The notes under the pieces were generated by a model. The model worked only from the letters and a program-made list of their open reading frames with translations, made no database searches and was not told the DNA's origin. Shown one piece after another: positions 1 through 8,418 of a stretch of 10,527 nt of DNA (position 1 is the first letter of the stretch; each line of letters opens with the position of its first letter). This DNA is from Oceanococcus sp041624435 (GTDB taxonomy: Bacteria; Pseudomonadota; Gammaproteobacteria; Nevskiales; Oceanococcaceae), in assembly GCA_041624435.1 (NCBI GenBank), contig JBFJVB010000118.1:1-10527 (forward strand). Direction: 5' to 3'. The position numbers and the translations under genes are program-made.

Positions 1-377
1 CAGACTCCACCTGCGGCGCGGGTCATGCTTAAGACTTTGGACTGCAGGTCTTTGCTCACGCCCGTGGATTTGTAGGCGATCGTGATATTGCCAGTTTCAC
101 CCGATGGCGAAGTAACGGTCAGGCCAGACGTGTACTTTCCGCCGAGTTTGATGCCCAGGGTCGTCAAAGCGGCCTGGTCGGCAGGGAAGGCGCCGGTCTG
201 GCTGACATTTTCTTCGATGGCGCTCTTGGCGCCACCAAGAAGCTGTACACCTTCAGACGCTTGAGAGCGAGCAATGTAATCCTGATAGGCCGGAATGGCG
301 ATGGCGGCCAGAATGCCGATGATCGCCACAACGATCATCAGTTCGATAAGGGTGAAGCCCTTTTGAGCTTTTTGCAT
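1..377 (-). CDS. pilA: Type IV major pilin PilA (3' end cut by window edge)
   Basis: This is the structural subunit of type IV pili, which drive twitching motility, adhesion and DNA uptake. The visible 125 residues start MQKAQKGFTLIELMIVVAII. That is a 7-residue basic leader ending in Gly7, the prepilin peptidase (PilD) site, followed by Phe+1, Glu+5 and a hydrophobic helix (about residues 8-30) that anchors the subunit in the inner membrane and packs the pilus core. The rest is a globular domain with no cysteine so far. The C-terminal disulfide pair usual in this family would lie beyond position 1, where the last partial codon begins TG. The start is set by GGAG at 384-387, 6 nt before the ATG. 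A near-consensus sigma-54 promoter lies about 60 bp upstream, and the regulators pilS and pilR lie nearby, so PilR control is expected. Naming it the major pilin rather than a minor one is inference from this context. Confidence 0.93.
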   Translation of the reverse strand, partial: MQKAQKGFTLIELMIVVAIIGILAAIAIPAYQDYIARSQASEGVQLLGGAKSAIEENVSQTGAFPADQAALTTLGIKLGGKYTSGLTVTSPSGETGNITIAYKSTGVSKDLQSKVLSMTRAAGGV

Positions 378-438
378 GGGAATCTCCAATGGTGGATGTC
401 AAGAATTCTGTAGTTTGCCTAGCGGCAGTAACCTCTAA

Positions 439-453
439 GCAGAATGCGTGCCA
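439..453 (-). promoter_or_regulatory. Sigma-54 (-24/-12) promoter of pilA
   Basis: On the minus strand the sequence reads TGGCAC, five bases (GCATT), then CTGC. The RpoN consensus is TGGCAC-N5-TTGC, so this has one mismatch with the invariant GG and GC at the right spacing. Transcription would start about 12 nt further on, near 428, giving a leader of about 50 nt before the pilA ATG. pilA is the classic RpoN- and PilR-dependent gene, and a PilR-type activator is encoded in this same window. The motif and its position are seen directly; its use is inferred. Confidence 0.85.
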
Positions 454-470
454 ACTTGGTTTGCAGTCTG

Positions 471-501
471 AAAACGGGCTTTATCCCCTGGGATCGGCCC
501 G
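471..501 (-). terminator. Candidate intrinsic terminator of the accessory gene upstream of pilA
   Basis: On the minus strand an outer stem CGGGC (501-497) pairs with GCCCG (479-475), and an inner stem ATCC/GGAT closes the hairpin. Four T follow at 474-471. It lies about 45 bp after the stop codon of the TfpX/TfpZ-like gene and just before the pilA sigma-54 promoter, so it could separate the two transcripts. The T run is short and the stem has internal mismatches, so termination may be partial. Confidence 0.5.
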
Positions 502-503
502 AT

Positions 504-524
504 TTGTGACAAAAATTGTCACAA
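504..524 (-). promoter_or_regulatory. Inverted repeat, candidate PilR binding site
   Basis: Two perfect 9-bp arms, TTGTGACAA and TTGTCACAA, flank a 3-bp AAA spacer. Each arm carries a TGTCAC element, which fits the C/G-TGTC core described for PilR sites in Pseudomonas aeruginosa. The centre (514) is about 85 bp upstream of the predicted pilA start site, a usual place for an enhancer bound by a sigma-54 activator. The 9 bp between TGTGA and TCACA argues against a CRP or FNR site, which needs 6 or 4. Confidence 0.6.
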
Positions 525-544
525 TTGGCTGTTTTGCGTCTGGC

Positions 545-1321
545 CTATCCCTGTTTCCAGGGCGGTTCCAGGCTCAGGATTTTCACCAGCCGGCCCGAGG
601 CGCCGTCCACCAGCGCAACGCCATCCCTGGCTTTGCCCACCACCGGCAGGTAGCCCAGATGCTGCTGATTGTCGGTGAATTCGGCGCGGAATTTTTCCCA
701 GTCCGGATGGCTGCTCGCATTGAACGGCTCAAGCTCGCCCAGGTCCCGAGCACGCTGTACCACGGTGTGCACATCGCTGGCATAGGGGACATACCATTCC
801 GGATACTGCGGCACGTCGGTGCCGGTTTCAAGGGTAAGAAACATCAGGGCTTCGCGCGCTTTTGGCTCTTGCGGCAGTCGGGAGGCCACCAGGCGGGGGC
901 GGCCCCAGGGCAGATCGGCACCGCCTTGCCGCCTGGCGCGGTCCAGCGAATCGGCAATAACCTCCTGCGCGGTCACGATGGTGAATCGATCCGTGTTGAA
1001 CACGATGTATACCGGCCGGGCGATGAACACCGTGTGCAATCCGTAGATCAGGGCGGCGAGCTGGACTGTCGCGATCAGGCTCAGGTCGAAGCGCAACAGG
1101 TGGCGCGCCTTGGTCGGATTGAAGATGATCGTCGTCAGCAAGGGCCCCAGGGTGACGTCGACGCCGATCAGGATCAGGACCAGATGGTCAACGCCCTGCA
1201 ATTCGGCCAGCGCGCCGTAGTACCAGACGAAGTAGATCAGCGCCAGAGCCGTGCCGGCGACAGCCGCGCTGCAGGCCAGGTGAATCAGCCCGGCCCGGAA
1301 GCGAACGGGCATACGCTTCAT
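545..1321 (-). CDS. TfpX/TfpZ-family type IV pilin accessory protein
   Basis: The 258-residue protein has three predicted membrane helices (about residues 12-35, 46-67 and 79-101) and a soluble C-terminal half. The segments GVDVTLGPLLTTIIF, RPVYIVFNTDRF and PWGRPRLVASR resemble conserved parts of the TfpX/TfpZ (FimB-like) family. In Pseudomonas these inner-membrane proteins are encoded next to pilA and are needed for proper assembly or stability of particular pilin alleles; the biochemical role is not well defined. I placed the start at MKRMPV because GGAG lies 8 nt before that ATG. A longer reading from 1429 would add 36 unconserved-looking residues and run into pilR. The gene follows pilR by 100 bp with no clear promoter or terminator between, so it may be read from the pilSR transcript. 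A hairpin with four T follows its stop. It is the immediate upstream neighbour of pilA, its likely client. Family call is firm; the choice among tfpX, tfpY, tfpZ or tfpB is not possible here. Confidence 0.85.
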   Translation of the reverse strand: MKRMPVRFRAGLIHLACSAAVAGTALALIYFVWYYGALAELQGVDHLVLILIGVDVTLGPLLTTIIFNPTKARHLLRFDLSLIATVQLAALIYGLHTVFIARPVYIVFNTDRFTIVTAQEVIADSLDRARRQGGADLPWGRPRLVASRLPQEPKAREALMFLTLETGTDVPQYPEWYVPYASDVHTVVQRARDLGELEPFNASSHPDWEKFRAEFTDNQQHLGYLPVVGKARDGVALVDGASGRLVKILSLEPPWKQG

Positions 1322-1421
1322 GTCAAATGCTCCATTTGCGGCATGTTGAAGAGTGTAGTTTGTTGAGTCGAGAGACGGCGAGCCCAGGATTTCCCTTGCT
1401 GATATAAGGACCGTTCCGCGT

Positions 1422-2758
<1,337 letters not shown>

Positions 2759-2762
<4 letters not shown>

Positions 2763-4360
2763 GGGGCCATTACCGTGGCGGGAAACGAGAGTCGAAAAAA
2801 AGCGCCTGAGGCTGGATCGTCTGTGCTCACGAGTTGCAGGTCTCCTTCGACCGCGTTGCAAAGTTCTTTGGTGATGAACAGCCCCAGTCCAGTGCCTTGA
2901 TGGTGGGTGCTGAAGAAAGGTTCAAACACAGTGACCGCGAGATCCTTGGGGATGCCGGGACCATTGTCCTTGATATCGATCTGGGCGCTATGGCCTTCTG
3001 CCGACATGCGGGCCTGGACCGAGATTTCCAGGCGCTTGTTCTCCACCATGGCGTGGGTTTTGGCATTTTCCAGCAGATTGCCGAAAATCTGCTCCCACTG
3101 AATGAGTTCGATGCCGATCGCGATGCGCTCGGGCTCGATGTCGCATGTTACGTCTGGCTGCGGCTCGGGGCAGGTGCGCAGGAAGTCCTCAAGCGAATTT
3201 TCAATCAGCGGGCGCAGCGGCAGATAGTGGGTCTGGGCCTGCGGTTTGCGCGACAGGCTCAGGATGCTGGTGATGACTTCGCTCAGGCGGTTGGACTGAC
3301 GCTGGACGATTTCGATCATCGGCCGGTCACTGGCGTTCAGATCGGGGGACTCACTGACCAGTTCGGCCGCATGCTGGATGGCGGCCAGGGGGTTGCGCAG
3401 TTCATGGGCGATGCTCGCGGTCAGCCGGCCCAGGGAGGCGAGTTTCATCGACTGGGCCTGTTCGGCCACCCGGCTGGCATCGTCCAGCACGATCAGCGTG
3501 GAGGCTTCGCCGCCGCCGACCCGGGTGAACTGCGCCCAGGCCGTCTGGTTATTGGCCAGCGAAAGGGCCGAGTTGGTCAGCATCGCCGGGTCATCGCGCC
3601 ACTGCCTCAGCTTCTGCCAGACTTCGGGCGCAGCGGCCGACAGATGGCGACCCGGTGATGCGCTGGCGCCCAGCAACTGGCGAGCCGAGCGGTTCATCAA
3701 TTCGATGCGCCCTTCGGCGTCAGCGACCAGCACGCCGGTCTGCATCTTCTGGATCACTGATTCGCTGAGCATCGCCAGCTTGGCGATGTCGTTCTGGGCC
3801 TGACTGGCCCGCGCCTCGGATTCACGTGCGCGCCGCGCCAGGCTGCCGCCAGTAATGGCGATGATGAACAGGCCGGCGCCGAGTATGCCGGTCTGGGTGT
3901 AGTTCTGGTCGTAGCCTATGGACTCGAGATTGAGGTACAGCTCCACGCACAACAGTGCGATGGTAGCCAGGGCCGGAGGGAGAATGCTCACGCGGCGGCT
4001 GAACAGCAGGCTGCCTGCGGCCACCGGCGTGACCAGCAGCGCGCCGAGCCCACTGCCGATGCCGCCGGAACCGTAGACCAGCAGCATGATGATGCTCATA
4101 TCCGTCCCGACGTGCAGTGCCGATTGCCACTGCACGTTCGGACGTTCGCTGCGCACCAGGATCAGCAGCAGCGCGGCGAGGAACAGGTAGCAGTACAGGC
4201 TCAGATCGATCAGGCCGGCCTTCGGGCCGGTGAAGTAGGGTGGTCGATAGCTGCTCGCCGAGAGGCTCAGCAGTGCCACGCAAACTGCGGCACGGTAAAA
4301 GCTGAGTGCTTCCAGTGCTCGCCACGGGTCGATTCCAGAGCTGCTTGAGAGCGTGCGCAT
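2759..4360 (-). CDS. pilS: Type IV pilus sensor histidine kinase PilS
   Basis: The 533-residue inner-membrane kinase phosphorylates PilR. In Pseudomonas it responds to pilin level in the membrane. Six predicted transmembrane helices fill residues 20-173, with a Gly-rich loop (GSGGIGSGLG) between helices 3 and 4. A PAS-like domain follows (about 196-295), then the H-box with His319 (ASIAHELRNPLAAIQHAAEL), the N-box around Asn432, G1 DNGPGI (465-470), the F-box FEPFFST and G2 GTGLGLFI (489-496). All key kinase and ATP-binding residues are present, and the length is close to P. aeruginosa PilS (530). The start MRTLSSSS is 5 bp after the stop of the PP0621-family gene. Only a weak TGAG lies before it, so coupling to that gene is likely. 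A longer frame to 4462 would overlap that gene almost entirely and adds Pro/Arg-rich sequence with no sign of conservation. Confidence 0.94.
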
Positions 4361-4365
4361 TCGGC

Positions 4366-4581
4366 TCAATCGGGCGCTCGGGGGATATGTTTGTCGCAAT
4401 AGTGGAGTCCGTTCCGGGTGTGTGCCTGATGGGCGGGAATGTGGGTCTGGCAAACGCAGCATTTGAGCATAGGTTCAAACTTTTCCGGCTGCGTGTCTTG
4501 GCCGCGCAAGCGGAACTGGCGCCACATCATCCAGGCGAAAAGCAAAATTCCGCCCAGGAGCAACACGCGCAGTAGTATCAT
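4366..4581 (-). CDS. PP0621-family small membrane-anchored zinc-binding protein
   Basis: The 71-residue protein has an N-terminal membrane helix (about residues 2-20) and then a short cytoplasmic domain with a likely zinc site: Cys41 and Cys44 in KCCVC, then His60, Cys62 and His65 in LHYCDKH. The layout PM-x-x-C-x2-C-x-x-H-x-P, then YC, fits the PP0621 family, named after a Pseudomonas putida protein encoded next to bamD and near the pil genes. No function is established. I prefer the ATG at 4581, because AAGG lies 8 nt before it. A GTG at 4590 is possible but overlaps that ribosome site. It is the first gene on the pil side of the divergent region and ends 5 bp before pilS, so the two are probably translated together. 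A role in PilS signalling or in the pilus machine is only a guess from position. Confidence 0.8.
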   Translation of the reverse strand: MILLRVLLLGGILLFAWMMWRQFRLRGQDTQPEKFEPMLKCCVCQTHIPAHQAHTRNGLHYCDKHIPRAPD

Positions 4582-4629
4582 CGTCGCCACCTTTCTTTGC
4601 CCCGAAGTGCTGGATACGCTAGCCTCGCG

Positions 4630-4641
4630 GCGAATATTCGC
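4630..4641. repeat. 12-bp perfect palindrome in the sucC leader
   Basis: GCGAATATTCGC reads the same on both strands and lies directly before the sucC Shine-Dalgarno sequence, inside the 73-bp divergent region (4582-4654) between the PP0621-family gene and sucC. It could be an operator half-way between the two genes or simply chance. I could not fit convincing -35/-10 boxes on either strand in this gap. Confidence 0.35.
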
Positions 4642-4654
4642 AGGAAACCGATAA

Positions 4655-5821
4655 ATGAATCTACACGAGTATCAGGCAAAAGACCTGTTTGCAAGATTTG
4701 GCATTCCCGTGCCTCCTGGGGAGCTGGCAAACTCCATTGACGAAGCCCGGCAGAAGGCCAAACTCCTGGGCGGCAATCGCTGGGTGGTCAAAGCCCAGGT
4801 GCACGCCGGCGCTCGCGGCAAGGCGGGTGGTGTCAAGCTGGTCGACAGCATCGAGGCAGTCGAAGAGACCGCGGAAGCCCTGCTGGGCACGCGGCTGGTG
4901 ACGATTCAGACCGGGCCCGAAGGCTTGCCGGTCAACTCGGTGTACATCGAGTCGCCACAGCCGATCGAGCGCGAGCTGTATCTGTCGATGCTGGTGGATC
5001 GCTCTTCGGAGCGGGTGGCGATCATCGCCTCACCGGACGGCGGCATGAGCATCGAAGAAGTTGCCGCAGAAACGCCGGAGCGGATCAAGACGGTGTATCT
5101 CAATCCGGCTTCGGGTTTGCAGGGGTACCACGCCCGTGAACTCGGGTTTTTCATTGGTCTGGAGAAGTCCCAAATCGGCGAGTTCTTCAAGATTCTGAAT
5201 GGCTTGTACCGGATTTTCATGGAGTGCGACGCTTCTCTGGTCGAGATCAACCCGCTGATCGTTACCGAAAGCGGTGGCTTGCTGCCGCTGGACGGCAAGC
5301 TGAACATCGATGACAACGCGCTGTTCCGGCAAAAGGCGATTGCCGAACTGCGTGATCCGTCACAGGAAGATGAAAAAGAGCGTGCGGCGGCGGCGCATGG
5401 ATTGAACTATGTGACCCTGGATGGCGATATTGGCTGCATGGTGAACGGGGCCGGCTTGGCGATGGCCACCATGGACATCATCAAGCTGCATGGCGGTGAA
5501 CCGGCCAATTTCCTCGATGTCGGCGGTGGCACCACGGCTGAACGTGTCGCCGAAGCCTTCAAGCTGATCACCTCCGGAACCGATGTCAAAGCCATCTTGG
5601 TGAATATTTTCGGCGGCATCGTGCGCTGTGATCTGATCGCCGAAGGGATCGTGTCCGCGGTCAAGGATGTCGGTCTCAACATTCCGGTCGTGGCTCGCCT
5701 GGAGGGGACCAATGTCGAAAAGGGTCGGGAGATTCTTGCCGCCAGCGGATTCGACATCATCGCCGCAACCGATCTTGCCGACGCCGCAGAACGCGTCGTC
5801 GCCGCGGCCAAGGGAGCCTGA
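4655..5821 (+). CDS. sucC: Succinyl-CoA synthetase (ADP-forming) beta subunit
   Basis: With SucD this forms the TCA-cycle enzyme that converts succinyl-CoA, phosphate and ADP (or GDP) to succinate, CoA and ATP (or GTP). At 388 residues it has the same length as E. coli SucC. The N-terminal ATP-grasp domain (1 to about 235) starts MNLHEYQAKDLFARFGIPVP and carries Lys46, the loop HAGARGKAGG (50-59), Glu99, and the magnesium ligands Asn199 (EINP) and Asp213 (LDGKL), all at E. coli numbering. The C-terminal CoA-ligase-like domain has DVGGGTTAERVAEAF and ILVNIFGGIVRCDLIAEG (314-331). Residue 53 is Ala where E. coli has Gly. Pro20 matches the E. coli residue, but I do not infer nucleotide preference from these. 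AGGA at 4642-4645 lies 9 nt before the ATG. sucD follows after 3 bp. Confidence 0.98.
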   Translation: MNLHEYQAKDLFARFGIPVPPGELANSIDEARQKAKLLGGNRWVVKAQVHAGARGKAGGVKLVDSIEAVEETAEALLGTRLVTIQTGPEGLPVNSVYIESPQPIERELYLSMLVDRSSERVAIIASPDGGMSIEEVAAETPERIKTVYLNPASGLQGYHARELGFFIGLEKSQIGEFFKILNGLYRIFMECDASLVEINPLIVTESGGLLPLDGKLNIDDNALFRQKAIAELRDPSQEDEKERAAAAHGLNYVTLDGDIGCMVNGAGLAMATMDIIKLHGGEPANFLDVGGGTTAERVAEAFKLITSGTDVKAILVNIFGGIVRCDLIAEGIVSAVKDVGLNIPVVARLEGTNVEKGREILAASGFDIIAATDLADAAERVVAAAKGA

Positions 5822-5824
5822 GCC

Positions 5825-6697
5825 ATGAGTATTCTTATTAATCAAGACACCAAGGTGATCTGTCAGGGCTTCACCGGCAAGCAGGGCACCTTTCATTCCG
5901 AGCAGGCCATCGCCTACGGTACGCAGTTGGTCGGTGGGGTTACGCCAGGCAAGGCCGGTGCGACGCACCTGGATCGTCCGGTCTTCAATACCTGTCATGC
6001 CGCGGTAGAACAGACCGGCGCTACGGCATCGATGATTTACGTGCCGGCCCCGTTTGCAGCCGACGCGATCCTGGAAGCGGCCGATGCGGGTATCGAAGTG
6101 ATCGTCTGCATCACCGAGCACATTCCGGTGGCCGACATGGTCAAGGTCAAGGCCGCGCTGCGCGACTATCCCAACGCCGTGCTGATCGGGCCGAACTGTC
6201 CCGGCATCATCACACCGGGCGAATGCAAGATCGGCATCATGCCGGGCCATATTCACCAGCCTGGCAAGATCGGGATCGTGTCCCGTTCCGGCACCCTGAC
6301 CTATGAGGCCGTATTTCAGACCACCAACAACGGGCTGGGACAATCCACCTGCGTGGGCATTGGCGGTGATCCGGTCCACGGTCTGGGCTTCATCGAATGC
6401 ATCGAGCGTTTCCAGAGCGACCCACAGACCGCCGGCATCATCATGGTCGGTGAAATCGGTGGCAGCAAGGAAGAAGATGCGGCGGAATACATCAAGGCTC
6501 ATGTGACCAAGCCGGTTGTGGCCTACATTGCCGGCGTGACCGCACCCGCGGGCAAGCGGATGGGGCATGCCGGCGCCATCATCGCGGGCGGCAAAGGGAC
6601 TGCCGACGACAAGTTCGCCGCACTGGAAGCGGCCGGGGTGAGCACGGTGCGTTCACCGGCGCATCTGGGTTCGGCCATGCTGGAAGCCTTGAGCTAA
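5825..6697 (+). CDS. sucD: Succinyl-CoA synthetase alpha subunit
   Basis: This subunit binds CoA and carries the histidine that is phosphorylated during catalysis. It has 290 residues against 289 in E. coli. The CoA-binding Rossmann domain starts MSILINQDTKVICQGFTGKQ, with GFTGKQGTFH at 15-24. The ligase domain has GPNCPGIITPGE at 122-133, SRSGTLTYE at 153-161, MVGEIGG at 207-213, and the active-site His248 in KRMGHAGAIIAGGKGTA. GGGAG (5812-5816) overlaps the end of sucC and lies 8 nt before the ATG. The 3-bp gap to sucC fits equal expression of the two subunits. A strong terminator follows 25 bp after the stop, so sucCD is a two-gene operon. Confidence 0.98.
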   Translation: MSILINQDTKVICQGFTGKQGTFHSEQAIAYGTQLVGGVTPGKAGATHLDRPVFNTCHAAVEQTGATASMIYVPAPFAADAILEAADAGIEVIVCITEHIPVADMVKVKAALRDYPNAVLIGPNCPGIITPGECKIGIMPGHIHQPGKIGIVSRSGTLTYEAVFQTTNNGLGQSTCVGIGGDPVHGLGFIECIERFQSDPQTAGIIMVGEIGGSKEEDAAEYIKAHVTKPVVAYIAGVTAPAGKRMGHAGAIIAGGKGTADDKFAALEAAGVSTVRSPAHLGSAMLEALS

Positions 6698-6722
6698 GCC
6701 CACGCCGGACGAAGGAATAACG

Positions 6723-6748
6723 GCCCGGATTCGTCCGGGCTTTTTTTT
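6723..6748 (+). terminator. Intrinsic terminator of sucCD
   Basis: A perfect 7-bp stem GCCCGGA/TCCGGGC encloses a TTCG tetraloop and is followed by eight T (6741-6748). It is one of the clearest signals in the window. It ends only 19 bp before the nadE start codon. Confidence 0.95.
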
Positions 6749-6767
6749 GACTGTTTAGAGCACGATC

Positions 6768-8357
6768 ATGGATTTATCCCCAATCGCCCTGGCGCAGCTG
6801 CCGGTTCGGGTCGGTGATGTTGGCGGTAATGCGCAACGGATTCTGGAAGCTGCGCGGCAGGCTCATTCACGCGGTGCCCGCATCCTGGTCTGTCCGGAAT
6901 TGGCCTTGCTGGGCTATCCGCCGGATGATCTGTTGCAGCGACGCGGCTTGCCCGAATTGATCGAGCGTGGCCTGGCCAGTTTGCGCGAAGGGGCCGGTGA
7001 AATGATCCTGGTCGTGGGGTATCCGGAGTTCGGTCCTGAAGGCGTATTCAATGCCGCGGCCGTCATCGGTAGTGAAGGATTGCTGTGCACGTACCGCAAG
7101 CGCCAGCTGCCGAATTACGGGGTGTTCGATGAACGCCGACATTTCCTGCCGGGTCAGGATTGCGCCACGTTTGAAGTGGATGGCGTGCGCTATGGTTTGA
7201 GCATTTGCGAGGACTTGTGGACGCCGCAGGTCGCCGCCGAAACTGCGGCTGCGGGCGCGAGCGTACTGTTGAATCTGAACGCCTCACCGTTTGATCAACA
7301 CAAGCGTGCGCAGCGCCGTGAGCTGTTGCGGCAACGCACCCAGGAAACCGGGCTGGTCATTGCCTATGTCAATGCGGTCGGTGGTCAGGATGATGTGGTC
7401 TTCGATGGTGACTCGCAGTTCTGGTCCGCGCAGGGACAGTGCCTGTCCCGGGCGCCCGCCTTCGAAAATGCCGTGCTGACGGTTGCCACGGGCGATTCTC
7501 AGGCGGAGCCTGAGCCCATCGCCCAGCTGTATGCGGCGCTGCGAACGGCCGTGCGCGATTATGTGCAGCGCAATGGCTTTTCCACCACCCTGGTGGGCCT
7601 GTCGGGGGGCATTGATTCCGCGGTGACGCTGGCGCTTGCGGTCGATGCCCTGGGGCCGGAGCAGGTGCGAGCGGTGGCCATGCCATCGGTGTACAGCGCC
7701 CCGATCAGTACCGAAGATGCGCAAGCCCAGGCGGACAGTCTGGGGGTTCGGTTCGACCGGATAGAGATAGCCCCGGCCATGCAGGTGTTTGATGGCTTGT
7801 TAGGTGATGTGTTTGCCGGGACTGCTCCCGATCTGACCGAGGAAAATGTCCAGGCGCGAATCCGCGGCGTGTTGTTGATGGCGATGGCCAACAAGTTCAA
7901 TGGCATCGTTTTGAGCACCGGCAACAAGAGCGAGATGGCGGTGGGTTATTGCACCCTGTACGGAGACATGTGTGGCGGTTTTGCGCCGCTCAAGGATGTT
8001 TACAAACAGCAGGTCTATGCGCTGGCCCGTTATCGCAACACCCTGTCGCCGGTGATTCCGCAACGGGTGATCGAGCGCGCGCCTTCAGCCGAGCTCCGAC
8101 CGGATCAGGAGGATCAGGATTCCCTGCCACCCTACGACCGGCTGGACGCGATTCTCGCCGCCTATATCGAAGGCGAGTGTTCGGTAGCGCAACTGTACGC
8201 CCAGGGTTTTCCGCAGGCGGAAGTGGATCGCGTGGTGCGTCTGGTGCGCTTGGCGGAGTACAAACGGCGCCAGGCGGCGCCCGGCCCGAAAGTGTCGACC
8301 TGCGCCTTCGGGCGAGAACGGCGTTACCCGATTACGGCGCAGTACTCAGGCCTGTGA
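6768..8357 (+). CDS. nadE: Glutamine-dependent NAD+ synthetase
   Basis: This enzyme makes NAD+ from nicotinic acid adenine dinucleotide, ATP and glutamine, the last step of NAD biosynthesis. The 529-residue protein is the two-domain form. An N-terminal nitrilase-type glutaminase (about 5-245) has the likely triad Glu44 (CPELALLGYPPDD), Lys111 (YRKRQLPNYGVFDE) and Cys147 (LSICEDLW). The C-terminal synthetase domain (about 255-529) has the ATP loop SGGIDS at 279-284, LSTGNKSEMAVGY at 382-394, the LYGDMCGGFAPLKDVYK stretch, and ELRPDQEDQDSLPPYD at 442-457. Ammonia from glutamine would be channelled between the domains. The start fits the family, whose first strand (IALAQLPVRVGD) begins at once. 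The ribosome site is weak (AGAG, 7 nt before the ATG). Because the sucCD terminator ends 19 bp upstream, how nadE is transcribed is unclear. It converges with bamD. Confidence 0.97.
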   Translation: MDLSPIALAQLPVRVGDVGGNAQRILEAARQAHSRGARILVCPELALLGYPPDDLLQRRGLPELIERGLASLREGAGEMILVVGYPEFGPEGVFNAAAVIGSEGLLCTYRKRQLPNYGVFDERRHFLPGQDCATFEVDGVRYGLSICEDLWTPQVAAETAAAGASVLLNLNASPFDQHKRAQRRELLRQRTQETGLVIAYVNAVGGQDDVVFDGDSQFWSAQGQCLSRAPAFENAVLTVATGDSQAEPEPIAQLYAALRTAVRDYVQRNGFSTTLVGLSGGIDSAVTLALAVDALGPEQVRAVAMPSVYSAPISTEDAQAQADSLGVRFDRIEIAPAMQVFDGLLGDVFAGTAPDLTEENVQARIRGVLLMAMANKFNGIVLSTGNKSEMAVGYCTLYGDMCGGFAPLKDVYKQQVYALARYRNTLSPVIPQRVIERAPSAELRPDQEDQDSLPPYDRLDAILAAYIEGECSVAQLYAQGFPQAEVDRVVRLVRLAEYKRRQAAPGPKVSTCAFGRERRYPITAQYSGL

Positions 8358-8372
8358 GCGCCACGAGCCGGG

Positions 8373-8395
8373 CAGGCGGCCTGGGTCGCCTGTTT
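8373..8395 (+). terminator. Weak hairpin between the convergent genes nadE and bamD
   Basis: CAGGCG (8373-8378) pairs with CGCCTG (8387-8392) around an 8-base loop, followed by only three T. It is the best terminator candidate for nadE in the 61-bp gap between the two converging stops. No hairpin with a T run is evident for bamD in this gap. Confidence 0.35.
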
Positions 8396-8418
8396 GCGTC
8401 GGCCTGGGGCGGATTGGT

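Noticed and set aside
504..524. CRP- or FNR-like site in the palindrome before pilA
   Set aside because: TGTGA and TCACA are separated by 9 bp, not the 6 bp needed for CRP, and the FNR pattern is absent; a PilR site fits the context better.
389..1366. A 325-codon plus-strand open frame opposite the TfpX/TfpZ-like gene
   Set aside because: It crosses the pilA promoter region and lies antisense to a recognisable membrane protein; its product is low-complexity (Gln/Arg/Gly-rich) shadow sequence.
4361..4462. Longer N-terminus for PilS
   Set aside because: The extra 34 residues overlap the PP0621-family gene, are Pro/Arg-rich and give a length beyond that of known PilS proteins.
5360..6568. A 402-codon open frame on the minus strand across sucC and sucD
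   Set aside because: It is antisense to two well-conserved genes in a GC-rich region, its product is His/Asp/Gly-rich and resembles no family I know, and no ribosome site supports it.
6747..6776. TTGACT as a -35 box for nadE
   Set aside because: A matching -10 box at 16-19 bp would fall on or after the nadE ATG, so transcripts would lack the start codon.
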